Source: Verrucomicrobiaceae bacterium
Lineage (GTDB): Bacteria > Verrucomicrobiota > Verrucomicrobiia > Verrucomicrobiales > Verrucomicrobiaceae
Direction of reading: 5' to 3'
DNA: 50,916 bases
Assembly (NCBI GenBank): GCA_016795365.1
Contig: JAEUHN010000028.1
Span: 1-50,916 of the forward strand
Shown: piece by piece, positions 42,830 to 50,916 of the stretch
Position numbering within the stretch: position 1 is the first letter of the stretch
Layout: the number at the start of each line of letters is the position of its first letter
Program-made: the position numbers and the translations under genes
The notes under the pieces: model-generated
Database searches by the model: none
The model's input: only the letters and a program-made list of their open reading frames with translations
What the model was told of the DNA's origin: nothing

Positions 42830-43411
42830 TCACGCATCACTAAACAGCCGCCGGTTCTTCCAGAAGTAGCTGAACCCGGAGATCAGCGTCAGTGCAGCGG
42901 TGAGATAGATCGTGAATCGTCCGAAGACCTCGGGCGACATCGGCTTCCACTGAAACACGGGCGCGATGAAGGCGAGCATCGGTTCTTTCGACGCGAGTTT
43001 CGCCAGGAAGTAAATCACGGTCACCACCTGCCAGATCATCTTGTGCTTGCCCAGGCGCTCAGCGGCCAGCACCACGCCCTGGCTCACGGCGATCTGCCGA
43101 ATACCCGTCACAAAGAACTCGCGGCCCAGGATCGCGATCACGATCCAGGCGGGGATCTCGCGCTCGATCGCCAGCATGGTCAGAGCGGCAGCCATGAGGA
43201 TCTTGTCTGCCAGCGGATCGAAGAGCTTGCCGAAGTTCGTCACCAGTCCCCTGCTCCGCGCGATCTGGCCGTCCAGCATGTCAGTCAACGATGCGACACC
43301 GAACACCAGCAAGGCCCACGACTGCGCGTTCTTCATCCCCGAGTAACACAACGCCACGAACGGCACGGTGAGGACGAGCCGGCTGATGCTGAGCTGATTG
43401 GGGAGATTCAT
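42830..43411 (-). CDS. pgsA: CDP-diacylglycerol-glycerol-3-phosphate 3-phosphatidyltransferase
   Basis: A 193-residue membrane enzyme that makes phosphatidylglycerol-phosphate from CDP-diacylglycerol, taken from the ATG at 43411. The CDP-alcohol phosphotransferase signature D-G-x2-A-R-x8-G-x3-D-x3-D is complete ('DGQIARS' through 'LFDPLAD', about 51-73). Several membrane helices follow, ending 'TLISGFSYFWKNRRLF'. It lies 33 bp after moaE on the same strand; the kinase gene starts about 117 bp further on. Confidence 0.9.
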   Translation of the reverse strand: MNLPNQLSISRLVLTVPFVALCYSGMKNAQSWALLVFGVASLTDMLDGQIARSRGLVTNFGKLFDPLADKILMAAALTMLAIEREIPAWIVIAILGREFFVTGIRQIAVSQGVVLAAERLGKHKMIWQVVTVIYFLAKLASKEPMLAFIAPVFQWKPMSPEVFGRFTIYLTAALTLISGFSYFWKNRRLFSDA

Positions 43412-43444
43412 GAAACTCAATCCAGGGCGAGAACGCCGCCCTCG

Positions 43445-43819
43445 TCAATGCACAATGCGTTTCCAAATCGGCACCGAAGTCTTCACCTCCTTCAGATACC
43501 AGCGACACAAATCAAAAGCCTCCGCACTGTGCTTGGTCCACACGCGAATGATGATCGAAGGCACCTCCGCTGCCACGAACCCCAAACGATGCTGGATGAA
43601 CACTCGATGCACCCCATGCTCCGCTGCGCCGCGCACGACCAGTTCACTCAGCATCTTCTCCGCCATCGGGCGATACACGGAGTAGTCAATGCCCTGAATC
43701 GGCGTGCCATCCTCAGAGCCGCGCACCACACCGAGGAACTGCACCTCTGCTCCCTCGTTTTCGTGAAACAAGTGGGCATCAGGAAGGATCGGTTCTTCGG
43801 ACAAAACAAAGGAGTGCAT
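43445..43819 (-). CDS. moaE: MoaE, large subunit of molybdopterin synthase
   Basis: A 124-residue MoaE, which with the sulfur-donor MoaD converts precursor Z to molybdopterin. The start is the ATG at 43819 (MHSFVLSEEPI); a longer frame to 43873 lacks family features. Motifs are 'FLGVVRG', 'YSVYRPMAEKML' and the C-terminal 'YLKEVKTSVPIWKR', with the two catalytic lysines (about 113 and 120). MoaD, MoaA/C and any molybdoenzyme are not in this window, so the partner genes must lie elsewhere. It precedes pgsA by 33 bp. Confidence 0.85.
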   Translation of the reverse strand: MHSFVLSEEPILPDAHLFHENEGAEVQFLGVVRGSEDGTPIQGIDYSVYRPMAEKMLSELVVRGAAEHGVHRVFIQHRLGFVAAEVPSIIIRVWTKHSAEAFDLCRWYLKEVKTSVPIWKRIVH

Positions 43820-43900
43820 GGCTGGCCGCGATCGTAGCACGACTCCACTCGAACACTCAATGCCTTGCATCACGTTGCCTGAACAAACTCGTGCCGCGCC

Positions 43901-44524
43901 TCAAGGGCTCGTAACCCGCAGCCGCACGAATCGCTGCATCGCACCATCGGCTGGAACACTCACCTTCACCACTTGTGTCACACCATTGTCATTGAGGATG
44001 GTCGGCGCGCTCACGCCGCTGGTGGACCAGTCATTGCCCAGCGTGTCGCTCCACTCAACGGTGTAAGTCACATCGGTCGCGGACTTGTTTTTCGTATAGA
44101 TGAAGTCGATGACGCTTCCGTTTTTCGTCGCAGACTGCGGCACGGTGTCGCTGACGTTGCCGTTCATCTTCGTCGCATACTCCATGAGATTGCTGACGCC
44201 GTCGTGATCGGAGTCGGCGGTGCTGGAGGCATCTTTGGCGGCGGTGCTGTTGTCGAGGCCGGATGCCAAAGCCCAGGCGTCGTAAGGCGGTTGCGTGCCG
44301 GTAATGTTGAGCAGGCCGGTGCCGGTGATGAGCGATGTTTTGTTCGAGGCACTGCTCGTGAGGCTACCCCAGGTGCCGGGGGCTTGGGTGAGGCCGTTGA
44401 TGCGCAGGGTGGTGATGTGGTTGGTGCCGCTGAAGTTGAGGTTCAAAAGGGTGCCGGTGCTGATATTCACGGCGCTGCTGGCGGCGAGGCTGGCGGTGCC
44501 CAATGAGAGCGTTCCGCCGCTCAC
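43901..44524 (-). CDS. C-terminal piece of the frameshifted autotransporter-like surface protein
   Basis: A 207-residue reading frame continuing the surface protein. PATR-like beta strands ('GGTLSLGTASLAASSAVNIS') are followed by 'DSDHDGVSNLMEY', a thrombospondin-3-like Ca2+-binding repeat, and a C-terminal segment 'YTVEWSDTLGNDWS'. The stop is at 43901-43903. The residues upstream (about 44521-44815) continue in two other frames, so this is not an independent gene but the end of the 44810-50916 protein. It has no signal peptide of its own. Confidence 0.6.
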   Translation of the reverse strand: MSGGTLSLGTASLAASSAVNISTGTLLNLNFSGTNHITTLRINGLTQAPGTWGSLTSSASNKTSLITGTGLLNITGTQPPYDAWALASGLDNSTAAKDASSTADSDHDGVSNLMEYATKMNGNVSDTVPQSATKNGSVIDFIYTKNKSATDVTYTVEWSDTLGNDWSTSGVSAPTILNDNGVTQVVKVSVPADGAMQRFVRLRVTSP

Positions 44525-44815
44525 GGTGGTGTCGCCGGTGGTGCCGATGGTGAGGCTGCGATCGTGGGCAAGGCATCGCTCACACCGAGCTTGAGTGTGG
44601 GGCCGTTGATGGCGGTTGAGCCAAAGAAGATCGTCGTGTTGCCGAAGTCCGTGCTCTGTGCGGCGAGCACGACGGTGCCGGGATTGATGATGCTGAGCGA
44701 GCCACCGTTAGATCGATGGGGGCGTTCACATTCAGCACGCTGCTGGTGTTCGCAGCGAGCAGGAGCGAACCAACATCCATGCCGCTGCGTGCGATGGGGC
44801 CATTGACGTTCAGGT
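44521..44815 (-). pseudogene. Frame-broken segment joining two parts of the surface protein
   Basis: Two short frames carry recognisable coding sequence. The first is 'MDVGSLLLAANTSSVLNVNA' (upstream of about 44715), the second 'NGGSLSIINPGTVVLAAQST' (from about 44715 to 44560). Switches occur near 44815, 44715 and 44560, each explained by one or two bases. These are the autotransporter-associated repeat (PATR) type, as in the flanks. They show that the 44810-48088 and 43901-44524 frames belong to one original protein. Confidence 0.6.
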
Positions 44816-47800
44816 GCCCGCGCTCGCGCCGAAGCGCACACCGCCCGTGCCGACGAGCGTGATGCTGCCTGTGATCGTGTTGCTGCCGCTCGTGTTGGTG
44901 ATGGGGAAGGCGAAGCCGCTCGCCTCGGACGTGCCGGTGATGATGAAGTTCTCCGGCACCGAGATGCCGCCCGAGATCGCGACCTGACCACCGGTCGTAG
45001 TGGAACCTGTCGCCACGATGGTCGTCGCGCCTACGCCACTGCCGAGAGCATTCGCGTTGCTAACGGTCACGATGCCGGTGCTGACATTCACCGCGCCATC
45101 GAAGCTACTGCTGCCACTGAGCGAGAGACTGCCCGTGCCCGTCTTCGTGAAGCCAAACGCACCACCGATGCTGCTCGACACATTGAGCAGCGCAGCGCCC
45201 GTGTTGTTCGTGATCGACCACGTCTGATCCGCCGCGAGCACGAGATTGCTCTCCGAGATCGTGTGAGTGCGAGCCGTGGTGGTGGGCAGGGTGACGGTGA
45301 TGCCGCTGGCACCGAGTGTGAGCGTGCCGGCGCCGTTTGCGATGGTGAAATTGGCATCGCGATTCAAGACGATACCGAGCAGCGACACGTCCGAGTCAAT
45401 CACCGCCGTGCTGCCCGCGCTGCCAAAGGTGGCGATCTCGCCGCCGTGCGCGAGATCAGGCACGGGATCAGCGGTCCAGTTCGTATTCGTGCTGATGTTG
45501 GTCGTCGCTCCACCGCCCGCATCCCAGGTGAGTGACGTGGCGGTGGTGAAGCTCTGCGCATCGCTCCAGCTCGTGCCGTTGGCGTTGCTTGCGAAGTAAC
45601 GCACCTGATACGTCGTGCCTGGCGTAAGTCCCACGAGCGCCGCACGATAGACCGACATCACATCACCTGGCGCGACCGTGCCGAGGTCGATCACGTTGTC
45701 CCAAGCCGGTGCATTGGTGCCGCCATCAGTCGTGCCGTAGTAGAGACGGCAGTTCGTGCTCAATGCACTGTCCATCGAGATGCGCACGCCTTGGAGAATG
45801 GCCGTGCGAGCGCCAAGCGCGGGCAGCGGATCGGTTTTCCAGCCGTCCCAGCCATTCACGCCGGGAATCCAACGCGCGACGCCGGACTCATACGCACCGC
45901 TGTCCGGCTTGCCGTCCGGCACCCACGCATTGACGCCAACGATGACTTGTCCGTGGCCGTAGGTCTCGTTGAAGAAGAACGGCTGAGTGTTGTCGGTCAT
46001 CGCCACCGAGAGATACGGATTCGTCGTGCTCGTGCCCGCCGGTTTCGTCCAGGAGACGTTGCCAGTGCTCGCGGGCGGATTGACCGTTGCTATGGTCGTC
46101 GCGCCATAGCGCCCGTCAGTGAAGTTGTAGGTCGTCTTCGGCGTGAAGTCTTGTGTGGCGTAGTTCGCGAAGGCCGCCGTCGCGCTCGCATCCGGCACCT
46201 CGATGTTGTTTTCGCCAATGAAGCTGAGCCCGCACGTGGCATCAGTGAAGACGTAACCACCAAGCGACAGCGACGGCGACGCGTAGTCGGAGAACGTGGC
46301 GTCGTTGTAGCTGGCCGCAGCGACGACCGTGTTGTGATAAAGCTCATGGCCGAACGCCGGTGTGTTTAGTCGAAACGCGCCATCGGTCGCGTTGGCTCCG
46401 CAGTTCCAGCAAACATTGTGATCCACGAGGTAATTGCGCGAGCCGTTGTCGAGGTAGATGCCCTTGCTGAGACGGTCGGTCGTGTCGCCGCGGTCATGAA
46501 CCCAGTTGTAGGCGATGCGTGTGCGCGTTCCAGATGCCGCGATCGCATCCGTGCCGAACGTGTAGATGCAGGCGAGATCGTTCGCGAGCCGGCCGACATA
46601 CGAGATGTCATTGAACATCACCATCGACCCGGTGCCCGGATGCACCCCATCGCGACCAGTGTCATGGATGGTGTTGAATGTCGCCGTCATGCCTGTGCCG
46701 CCCAATTCCAGCGGGATCGCGTAGGTGCCGGAGTAATCGATGTTGTAGAGCGAGTTCCGCGTGAGCAGATGCCCCGTGCCGCTGGTGATGATGCCTGAGC
46801 CAGCCGTGTCGTGGATCGTGCAGCCGCGCACCGTGTTTCCCGTGCCGCCCACGATCACGCCACTGCCTTCGCTGCGTCCACCATCCTTGGTGCTGCCATT
46901 GCTCCACACGAGATAGTGGCTGAGGTAACTTGCATCGCAGCCATCGAGCACGTTGCCCGTGCCATTGAGTCGTATCGCCCCACCGATCGTCTTCAAACCA
47001 CGCACGGTGATGAAGTCGAAGCCGTTCACATTCACGCACCAGTTTCGCCGCTTGATCTCCACGACGTGACTCGTCGGATCAGCGCCTCCCGTGATGCGCA
47101 GCGATAGCGATGAGGTCAACAGATCGAGGAACCACTCGCCATCGGCATCGAGCAGCGAGAGTAAGCCATAAACAAACCCCGTGCCTGTGTCCGAGCTGTT
47201 CGTCGTGCCCGTGTAATCCGGCCACCACCAGGTCGATTTCGTCGCCGGATCAACGGTGAGCAGATTGCCCGAGCTCGATGCGATCACTGCATTCTGCCAC
47301 GACCATTTCACGCCGATGCCGCCGACGAATCGAGCGCCCGCGAAGAAGTTCGTCGCCTTGCCGCCGAAGGTCGCGCTCGAGATCGTGTTCGGATTCGTCC
47401 CCGCGCTCGCATTCGTCACCGTCACGCTCGCAGTCGTCGGCGCCATGAGCGTGCCCGTGCCCTTGTTCGGCAGTCGCGCTTCATCTTGCATCACGCCATC
47501 GACAAACACCTGATCATAGCCGGAGCTGAGCGAACTCGTCAGCGATGCGGGGAACTCCGTGGCAGACGCGAGGTCGCCATCGTCGAACTCATCGCGCAGC
47601 ACCATCGTCGCGCCTTTCGTGATCGTGCAGGAGTCCGCGCTGATCGTGAACTGCTGCGCCGTGTTTGTCGTCGCCACATTCTCCTGCGCAAGCATCCCGA
47701 GATACGACGTGTCGCCCGTGCCCCCGTCGCTCCACTCCGCCTGCGTGATTGCCCACGAACCCAACACCACCACGTCCGCGCCCGCGCTGCGCTTCACGGT

Positions 47801-48088
47801 AAAGGTGTAAGGCACCGTGCCACCCGACGCCGGGCCGAGCGTGAGGTCGTAGCCATTGATCGTCGCGTCACTCACCGTCTGCACCACCGTGCCCCAGGTG
47901 TTCACGGTGTTCTTTTTCAAATACAACTGCAGCCGCCCATCGCCGCGATAGTTCACGCTCACCGCATCATCCGATGCGAAGCCATTGCTCGTGCCCGTCA
48001 TCAGGCTGAAAAAGTCGCTCATGTTCGTCGCCGGCATCGCCGTAGCACCAGTGCTTGCCGCGCTGAGCCCGCGCACCTTCCACGTCAC
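44810..48088 (-). CDS. Beta-helix and PATR part of the surface protein (frameshifted from 48085-50916)
   Basis: A 1092-residue frame continuing the protein from 48085-50916 after a frameshift near 48125 (coding sense resumes at 'ASAAWDFFANAVTWK'). The visible part has an N-terminal segment of unknown fold. A right-handed parallel beta-helix (about 350-640) follows, with rungs such as 'NTVRGCTIHDTAGSGII' and 'NYLVDHNVCWNCGANATDG', as in polysaccharide lyases and pectate-lyase-like proteins. Then come an Fn3-like segment (about 770-870) and PATR repeats to the break at 44810. A lyase activity is possible but no catalytic residue set was identified. The product is probably broken or the sequence contains errors. 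Confidence 0.7.
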   Translation of the reverse strand: MTWKVRGLSAASTGATAMPATNMSDFFSLMTGTSNGFASDDAVSVNYRGDGRLQLYLKKNTVNTWGTVVQTVSDATINGYDLTLGPASGGTVPYTFTVKRSAGADVVVLGSWAITQAEWSDGGTGDTSYLGMLAQENVATTNTAQQFTISADSCTITKGATMVLRDEFDDGDLASATEFPASLTSSLSSGYDQVFVDGVMQDEARLPNKGTGTLMAPTTASVTVTNASAGTNPNTISSATFGGKATNFFAGARFVGGIGVKWSWQNAVIASSSGNLLTVDPATKSTWWWPDYTGTTNSSDTGTGFVYGLLSLLDADGEWFLDLLTSSLSLRITGGADPTSHVVEIKRRNWCVNVNGFDFITVRGLKTIGGAIRLNGTGNVLDGCDASYLSHYLVWSNGSTKDGGRSEGSGVIVGGTGNTVRGCTIHDTAGSGIITSGTGHLLTRNSLYNIDYSGTYAIPLELGGTGMTATFNTIHDTGRDGVHPGTGSMVMFNDISYVGRLANDLACIYTFGTDAIAASGTRTRIAYNWVHDRGDTTDRLSKGIYLDNGSRNYLVDHNVCWNCGANATDGAFRLNTPAFGHELYHNTVVAAASYNDATFSDYASPSLSLGGYVFTDATCGLSFIGENNIEVPDASATAAFANYATQDFTPKTTYNFTDGRYGATTIATVNPPASTGNVSWTKPAGTSTTNPYLSVAMTDNTQPFFFNETYGHGQVIVGVNAWVPDGKPDSGAYESGVARWIPGVNGWDGWKTDPLPALGARTAILQGVRISMDSALSTNCRLYYGTTDGGTNAPAWDNVIDLGTVAPGDVMSVYRAALVGLTPGTTYQVRYFASNANGTSWSDAQSFTTATSLTWDAGGGATTNISTNTNWTADPVPDLAHGGEIATFGSAGSTAVIDSDVSLLGIVLNRDANFTIANGAGTLTLGASGITVTLPTTTARTHTISESNLVLAADQTWSITNNTGAALLNVSSSIGGAFGFTKTGTGSLSLSGSSSFDGAVNVSTGIVTVSNANALGSGVGATTIVATGSTTTGGQVAISGGISVPENFIITGTSEASGFAFPITNTSGSNTITGSITLVGTGGVRFGASAGT

Positions 48089-50916
48089 CGCATTGGCAAA
48101 GAAATCCCACGCCGCACTCGCCGCCTGGCTGCGGGAGCGGTGCCGGGATTGACGGTGGGGAGCAGGTTGTGCGTGAAGTTGATCGTGAGCTGCGGGCGGC
48201 GTGAGAGAGTGGTGCTGTCATCGCTGGAGAGCCGGGTGAAGTTGTTCGCGGCTCCGGCTTCGGTGAGTGGCGAGAGGATCGTGAGGTTCAAGGGCGTGCC
48301 GCTGGTGATGGCGGTGGTCACGGCGTCGATCAGCGCGGGGCTGCTGGCGAAGGTTTGCTGTGCGTTGATCGTCGTGGCGGCATTGAAGCCGGGCACGCTG
48401 GCGAGCACGGTGCCGCTGAAATCGCCGCCCGCCGTGCTCCAGGCCGTGGTGCCATCATGCGTGACCCAATCGGCCCCGGTGCCGACGCCGTTCGTGGCTG
48501 CGGTGCCGTTGCCGGTGCCTTCGATGAAGCTGCGAGTCAGCGAGCGCAGTTCCAGCATCTGCACCGTGCCCGTGGCGGCGAAATCAGTCCACACATCGAG
48601 CTGGGCACCGCTGATCGTGTAGATCGAGGGCACGGTGCCGAGGCCAAAGCTTAGCAGGGCGCGAAACGCGGAGTTATTCTTCCCGACCAGCATCTGATCG
48701 CGTGCGCCGCTGTTCCAAGTCGTCGTATCGGCACGGATGAAGGTCGCATCGTGGGTGTAGCCGTTCACGCCTTGGCGCAAAGCAACACTCAGTGGCGGCG
48801 CGACATCCACGGTGATGTCCTGCGTCACGCTGCCGAGTGCATTCGACGCCGTGGCGCGGATCACATAGCGACCCGCGACGCTGAAGCTCACGTTCGTGTC
48901 GCTGGTGCTCGCATTGGCAAAGGTAGCCGTGCCGGGGCCGTTGACGAGCGACCAAGTGATCGCGGCATTGCCTCCGACGCTCGCCGTGAGCCGCAGCGAG
49001 GTCGCGATATCGGGCAAAGCGACCGTCGTGACCATCGGCGAGGTGATGCTGATGGTCGGATCATCGATCACGGGGAAGCCGGGGATCGGTGTCCACACAA
49101 GATTCACCGCCGTGGCCGTGTGTTGCAGCGTGAAGGCACCATAAGTCGCCACCGCATTGCCCGCGCTGTCGTTGGTGACGGTGCCGAGCGTAAACGTGCC
49201 GCTGCGTGAGGTCATCGTCATGAGGGGGATCGTTCGCGCCGTGCGCCAATAGCTCGCGGCGAGATTCGCGCTCCCTGTGTTGAGCACCACGTCCACTTTG
49301 GCACCGTTCGTCACCGTGACAATGCCAGCGCTGATGGTGCCCACGCTTGAGCCGTTGTTGGCGGTGAAGCTCGCCTGCAATTTGCTCGTGCTGCCATGCG
49401 AGAGCGTTCCGGTGAAAGTCAGCGGCGAAGCGACGAGCGTGCCGGTGATGCTCGCATTTTTTGCACTCGTTCCGCTGCCTCTCAGCGTGCCGTTGGCCGT
49501 GACACTGAGTGTGCCGCCACTGGCGAGAGTGCCGGTGAGATTCAAAGAGCCTGCTTCCACCGTGGCACTACCCGTAAAGGTGTGATCGCCACCGAGCGTG
49601 AGCATGCCCGCACCGCGTTTGCGCAGACCACCGGTGCCGCTGATGACCTTGTCGAAAGTCGCCGCATCATCGCGACCAAAACCGATCTCCGCGCCGCCGC
49701 TCACGCTCACACTCGGCGCATCAAAGCTGCCGCTCGTGCCACTGCCGATGAAGAGCCTGCCGCCATTCACCGAGAGCGTGCCTTTGGTGCTGTTCGTGCC
49801 CGTGAGCACCCAGGTGCCTGCATTCGCTTTGTTGACGGTGAGCGTCACCGGCGTGGTCACGCTGTCGTAGGTCACGCTCACGCCCGCATCGCTGATTTGG
49901 CCTGCGAAGGTGTTGTCGCTCGTGTTCGTGCCGCCGAGCGTGAGAAAAGCATTCGCCGAGGGCTTGCGACCTGGATCGCTCGTCTTCGGCGTGATGACGA
50001 CATCGCCCGTCATGCTCAAAGCGCCGCTGCCAGAGGCCTCGATGATGCCATCTGCTGAATAACCGGTGAAAGCCACCGGCCTGCTCGTGCTGCCCGCAGG
50101 TCCGGTGTAGATCAATCGAGGCCGATACGTCTCGCTGTGCCGCGTGTTCGGACGGAACACGAGCGGCTCCGTGCTCGACGTGCCGAGAGCGCTCAGATTG
50201 GCAATGCTCAGCCCGCCGCGAGCGATGGCCGTCTTGCCGCTGTGCTGACTATTCGCGGGCAAAACGAAGGTCGCATCGCCTGCCTTCGTCACATCGCGAA
50301 TGCCCGTGCCGATGGCCTGACCGAGCACGATCTGGCCGAGCGTCGTCGCACCGATGCCCGGCATCGCGGTGATGAACTCAACATCCTGCGTGCCGCTGCC
50401 CGTGATCGTTCCATTCAGCGTGAGCACACCGCCGACTTTGCGGCTCAGATTGGCAAACTGCAGCGACTTCAAGGCCACGATGGGCACGCTGAAGGTGTGA
50501 TTCACCGTCACCTCGCTGTTTAAGAGAATGCCGCCATGCGTGACCGTCGTATCGCCCGCTGCTGCTTCGCCAAGTCGCAACGCACCGCTGCCGCTGAAGC
50601 TGTAAGCCGGAGTCGCCGCTCCATCGAAGCTCAGCGTCTGCAAACTCTGATCCACCGGCACTGTGACGCTCGTGTTCGTGCTCGGCATGTTAAACACCGC
50701 CGCCATGCCACCACTCGGACGACCCTCCGCGCCCCAGTTTTCCACTTTGGACCAATCACCATCCACCGAGCCCATCCAGCCCGGTTTTTGATAATAGCGT
50801 GCGTAGTCCCAGGTCGCCTCGCTGGCATCCAGCTCCACATTTTTCGTCAACCAGTCCACCACCTTCGTGCTGATGATCATCGCGGAGGGCAGGATGCTCT
50901 CGACATCATTCATGCC
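48085..50916 (-). CDS. N-terminal part of an autotransporter-like surface protein (extends off window)
   Basis: About 943 residues are visible; the frame is open at the right window edge, so the start and signal peptide are not seen. Autotransporter-associated PATR repeats (for example 'GLRKRGAGMLTLGGDHTFTG', and 'GGRLFIGSGTSG') fill most of the length. An Ig-like segment (about 650-710) and a DNRLRE-like domain ('LRQGVNGYTHDATFIRADT', about 715-880) follow. The frame ends prematurely in an Arg-rich tail at 48085, where the true coding path shifts to another frame. PATR proteins are usually exported. The frame contains no recognisable enzyme motif. Confidence 0.75.
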   Translation of the reverse strand, partial: GMNDVESILPSAMIISTKVVDWLTKNVELDASEATWDYARYYQKPGWMGSVDGDWSKVENWGAEGRPSGGMAAVFNMPSTNTSVTVPVDQSLQTLSFDGAATPAYSFSGSGALRLGEAAAGDTTVTHGGILLNSEVTVNHTFSVPIVALKSLQFANLSRKVGGVLTLNGTITGSGTQDVEFITAMPGIGATTLGQIVLGQAIGTGIRDVTKAGDATFVLPANSQHSGKTAIARGGLSIANLSALGTSSTEPLVFRPNTRHSETYRPRLIYTGPAGSTSRPVAFTGYSADGIIEASGSGALSMTGDVVITPKTSDPGRKPSANAFLTLGGTNTSDNTFAGQISDAGVSVTYDSVTTPVTLTVNKANAGTWVLTGTNSTKGTLSVNGGRLFIGSGTSGSFDAPSVSVSGGAEIGFGRDDAATFDKVISGTGGLRKRGAGMLTLGGDHTFTGSATVEAGSLNLTGTLASGGTLSVTANGTLRGSGTSAKNASITGTLVASPLTFTGTLSHGSTSKLQASFTANNGSSVGTISAGIVTVTNGAKVDVVLNTGSANLAASYWRTARTIPLMTMTSRSGTFTLGTVTNDSAGNAVATYGAFTLQHTATAVNLVWTPIPGFPVIDDPTISITSPMVTTVALPDIATSLRLTASVGGNAAITWSLVNGPGTATFANASTSDTNVSFSVAGRYVIRATASNALGSVTQDITVDVAPPLSVALRQGVNGYTHDATFIRADTTTWNSGARDQMLVGKNNSAFRALLSFGLGTVPSIYTISGAQLDVWTDFAATGTVQMLELRSLTRSFIEGTGNGTAATNGVGTGADWVTHDGTTAWSTAGGDFSGTVLASVPGFNAATTINAQQTFASSPALIDAVTTAITSGTPLNLTILSPLTEAGAANNFTRLSSDDSTTLSRRPQLTINFTHNLLPTVNPGTAPAARRRVRRGISLPMR

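Noticed and set aside
43819..43873. Longer N-terminus for moaE
   Set aside because: The additional 18 residues carry no family match and the ATG at 43819 gives normal MoaE length.

Overview
The window is GC-rich bacterial DNA, most likely from a verrucomicrobium (Verrucomicrobiaceae / Prosthecobacter-like; a planctomycete is less likely). The grounds are indirect. They include several secreted sulfatases, a ThuA-fold protein, DUF4838 and DUF4091/GH123-like proteins, a PEP-CTERM protein and very long mosaic surface proteins. A Ser/Thr kinase translationally coupled to an ECF-type sigma factor also fits, as do start codons that mostly lack a clear Shine-Dalgarno sequence. No rRNA, tRNA, CRISPR array or transposase was seen.

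Layout. (1) 1-6771: the tail of an off-window surface protein, then a tight minus-strand row of two Ig/Calx-beta surface proteins, a ThuA-like protein and a twin CCxxC metal-binding-like protein. (2) 6772-7318: a 547-base gap holding a 100-bp pyrimidine/purine palindrome. (3) 7319-14844, minus strand: sbcD, a polyvalent-kinase-like ORF, sbcC and a DUF4838 protein. Here sbcC carries an in-frame 141-bp nested palindrome. A decayed copy of the sbcC 5' end lies directly after sbcD, beyond the kinase ORF. (4) 14986-23718: a probable sulfated-glycan degradation locus with a LamG-like protein, a GH123-like protein, two sulfatases, a sialidase-like protein and a frameshifted pseudogene. (5) 23925-28292: housekeeping genes suhB-like, coaB and coaC (separate genes, overlapping by 4 nt), a small outer-membrane protein with its own promoter and terminator, ruvB and a small membrane protein. 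(6) 28270-42712, minus strand: a 1653-residue sensor-like kinase overlapping an ECF sigma factor gene, then a short secreted protein, a 2479-residue mosaic surface protein (LamG-like, MopE-like, delta-60, RCC1, PA14, anchor-D) and a PEP-CTERM protein. (7) 42830-50916, minus strand: pgsA and moaE, then a very long PATR/DNRLRE/beta-helix surface protein running off the window and broken by at least four frameshifts.

How the parts may work together. Genes 14986-22079 could jointly desulfate and cleave amino-sugar or sialylated glycans outside the cytoplasm. The coupled kinase and sigma factor may act as a signalling pair for the surface-protein genes that follow; that is an inference from gene order. 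The most unusual signals are the in-frame palindromic element in sbcC, the gene inserted between sbcD and sbcC with a duplicated sbcC start left behind, and the kinase/sigma/giant surface protein cluster.
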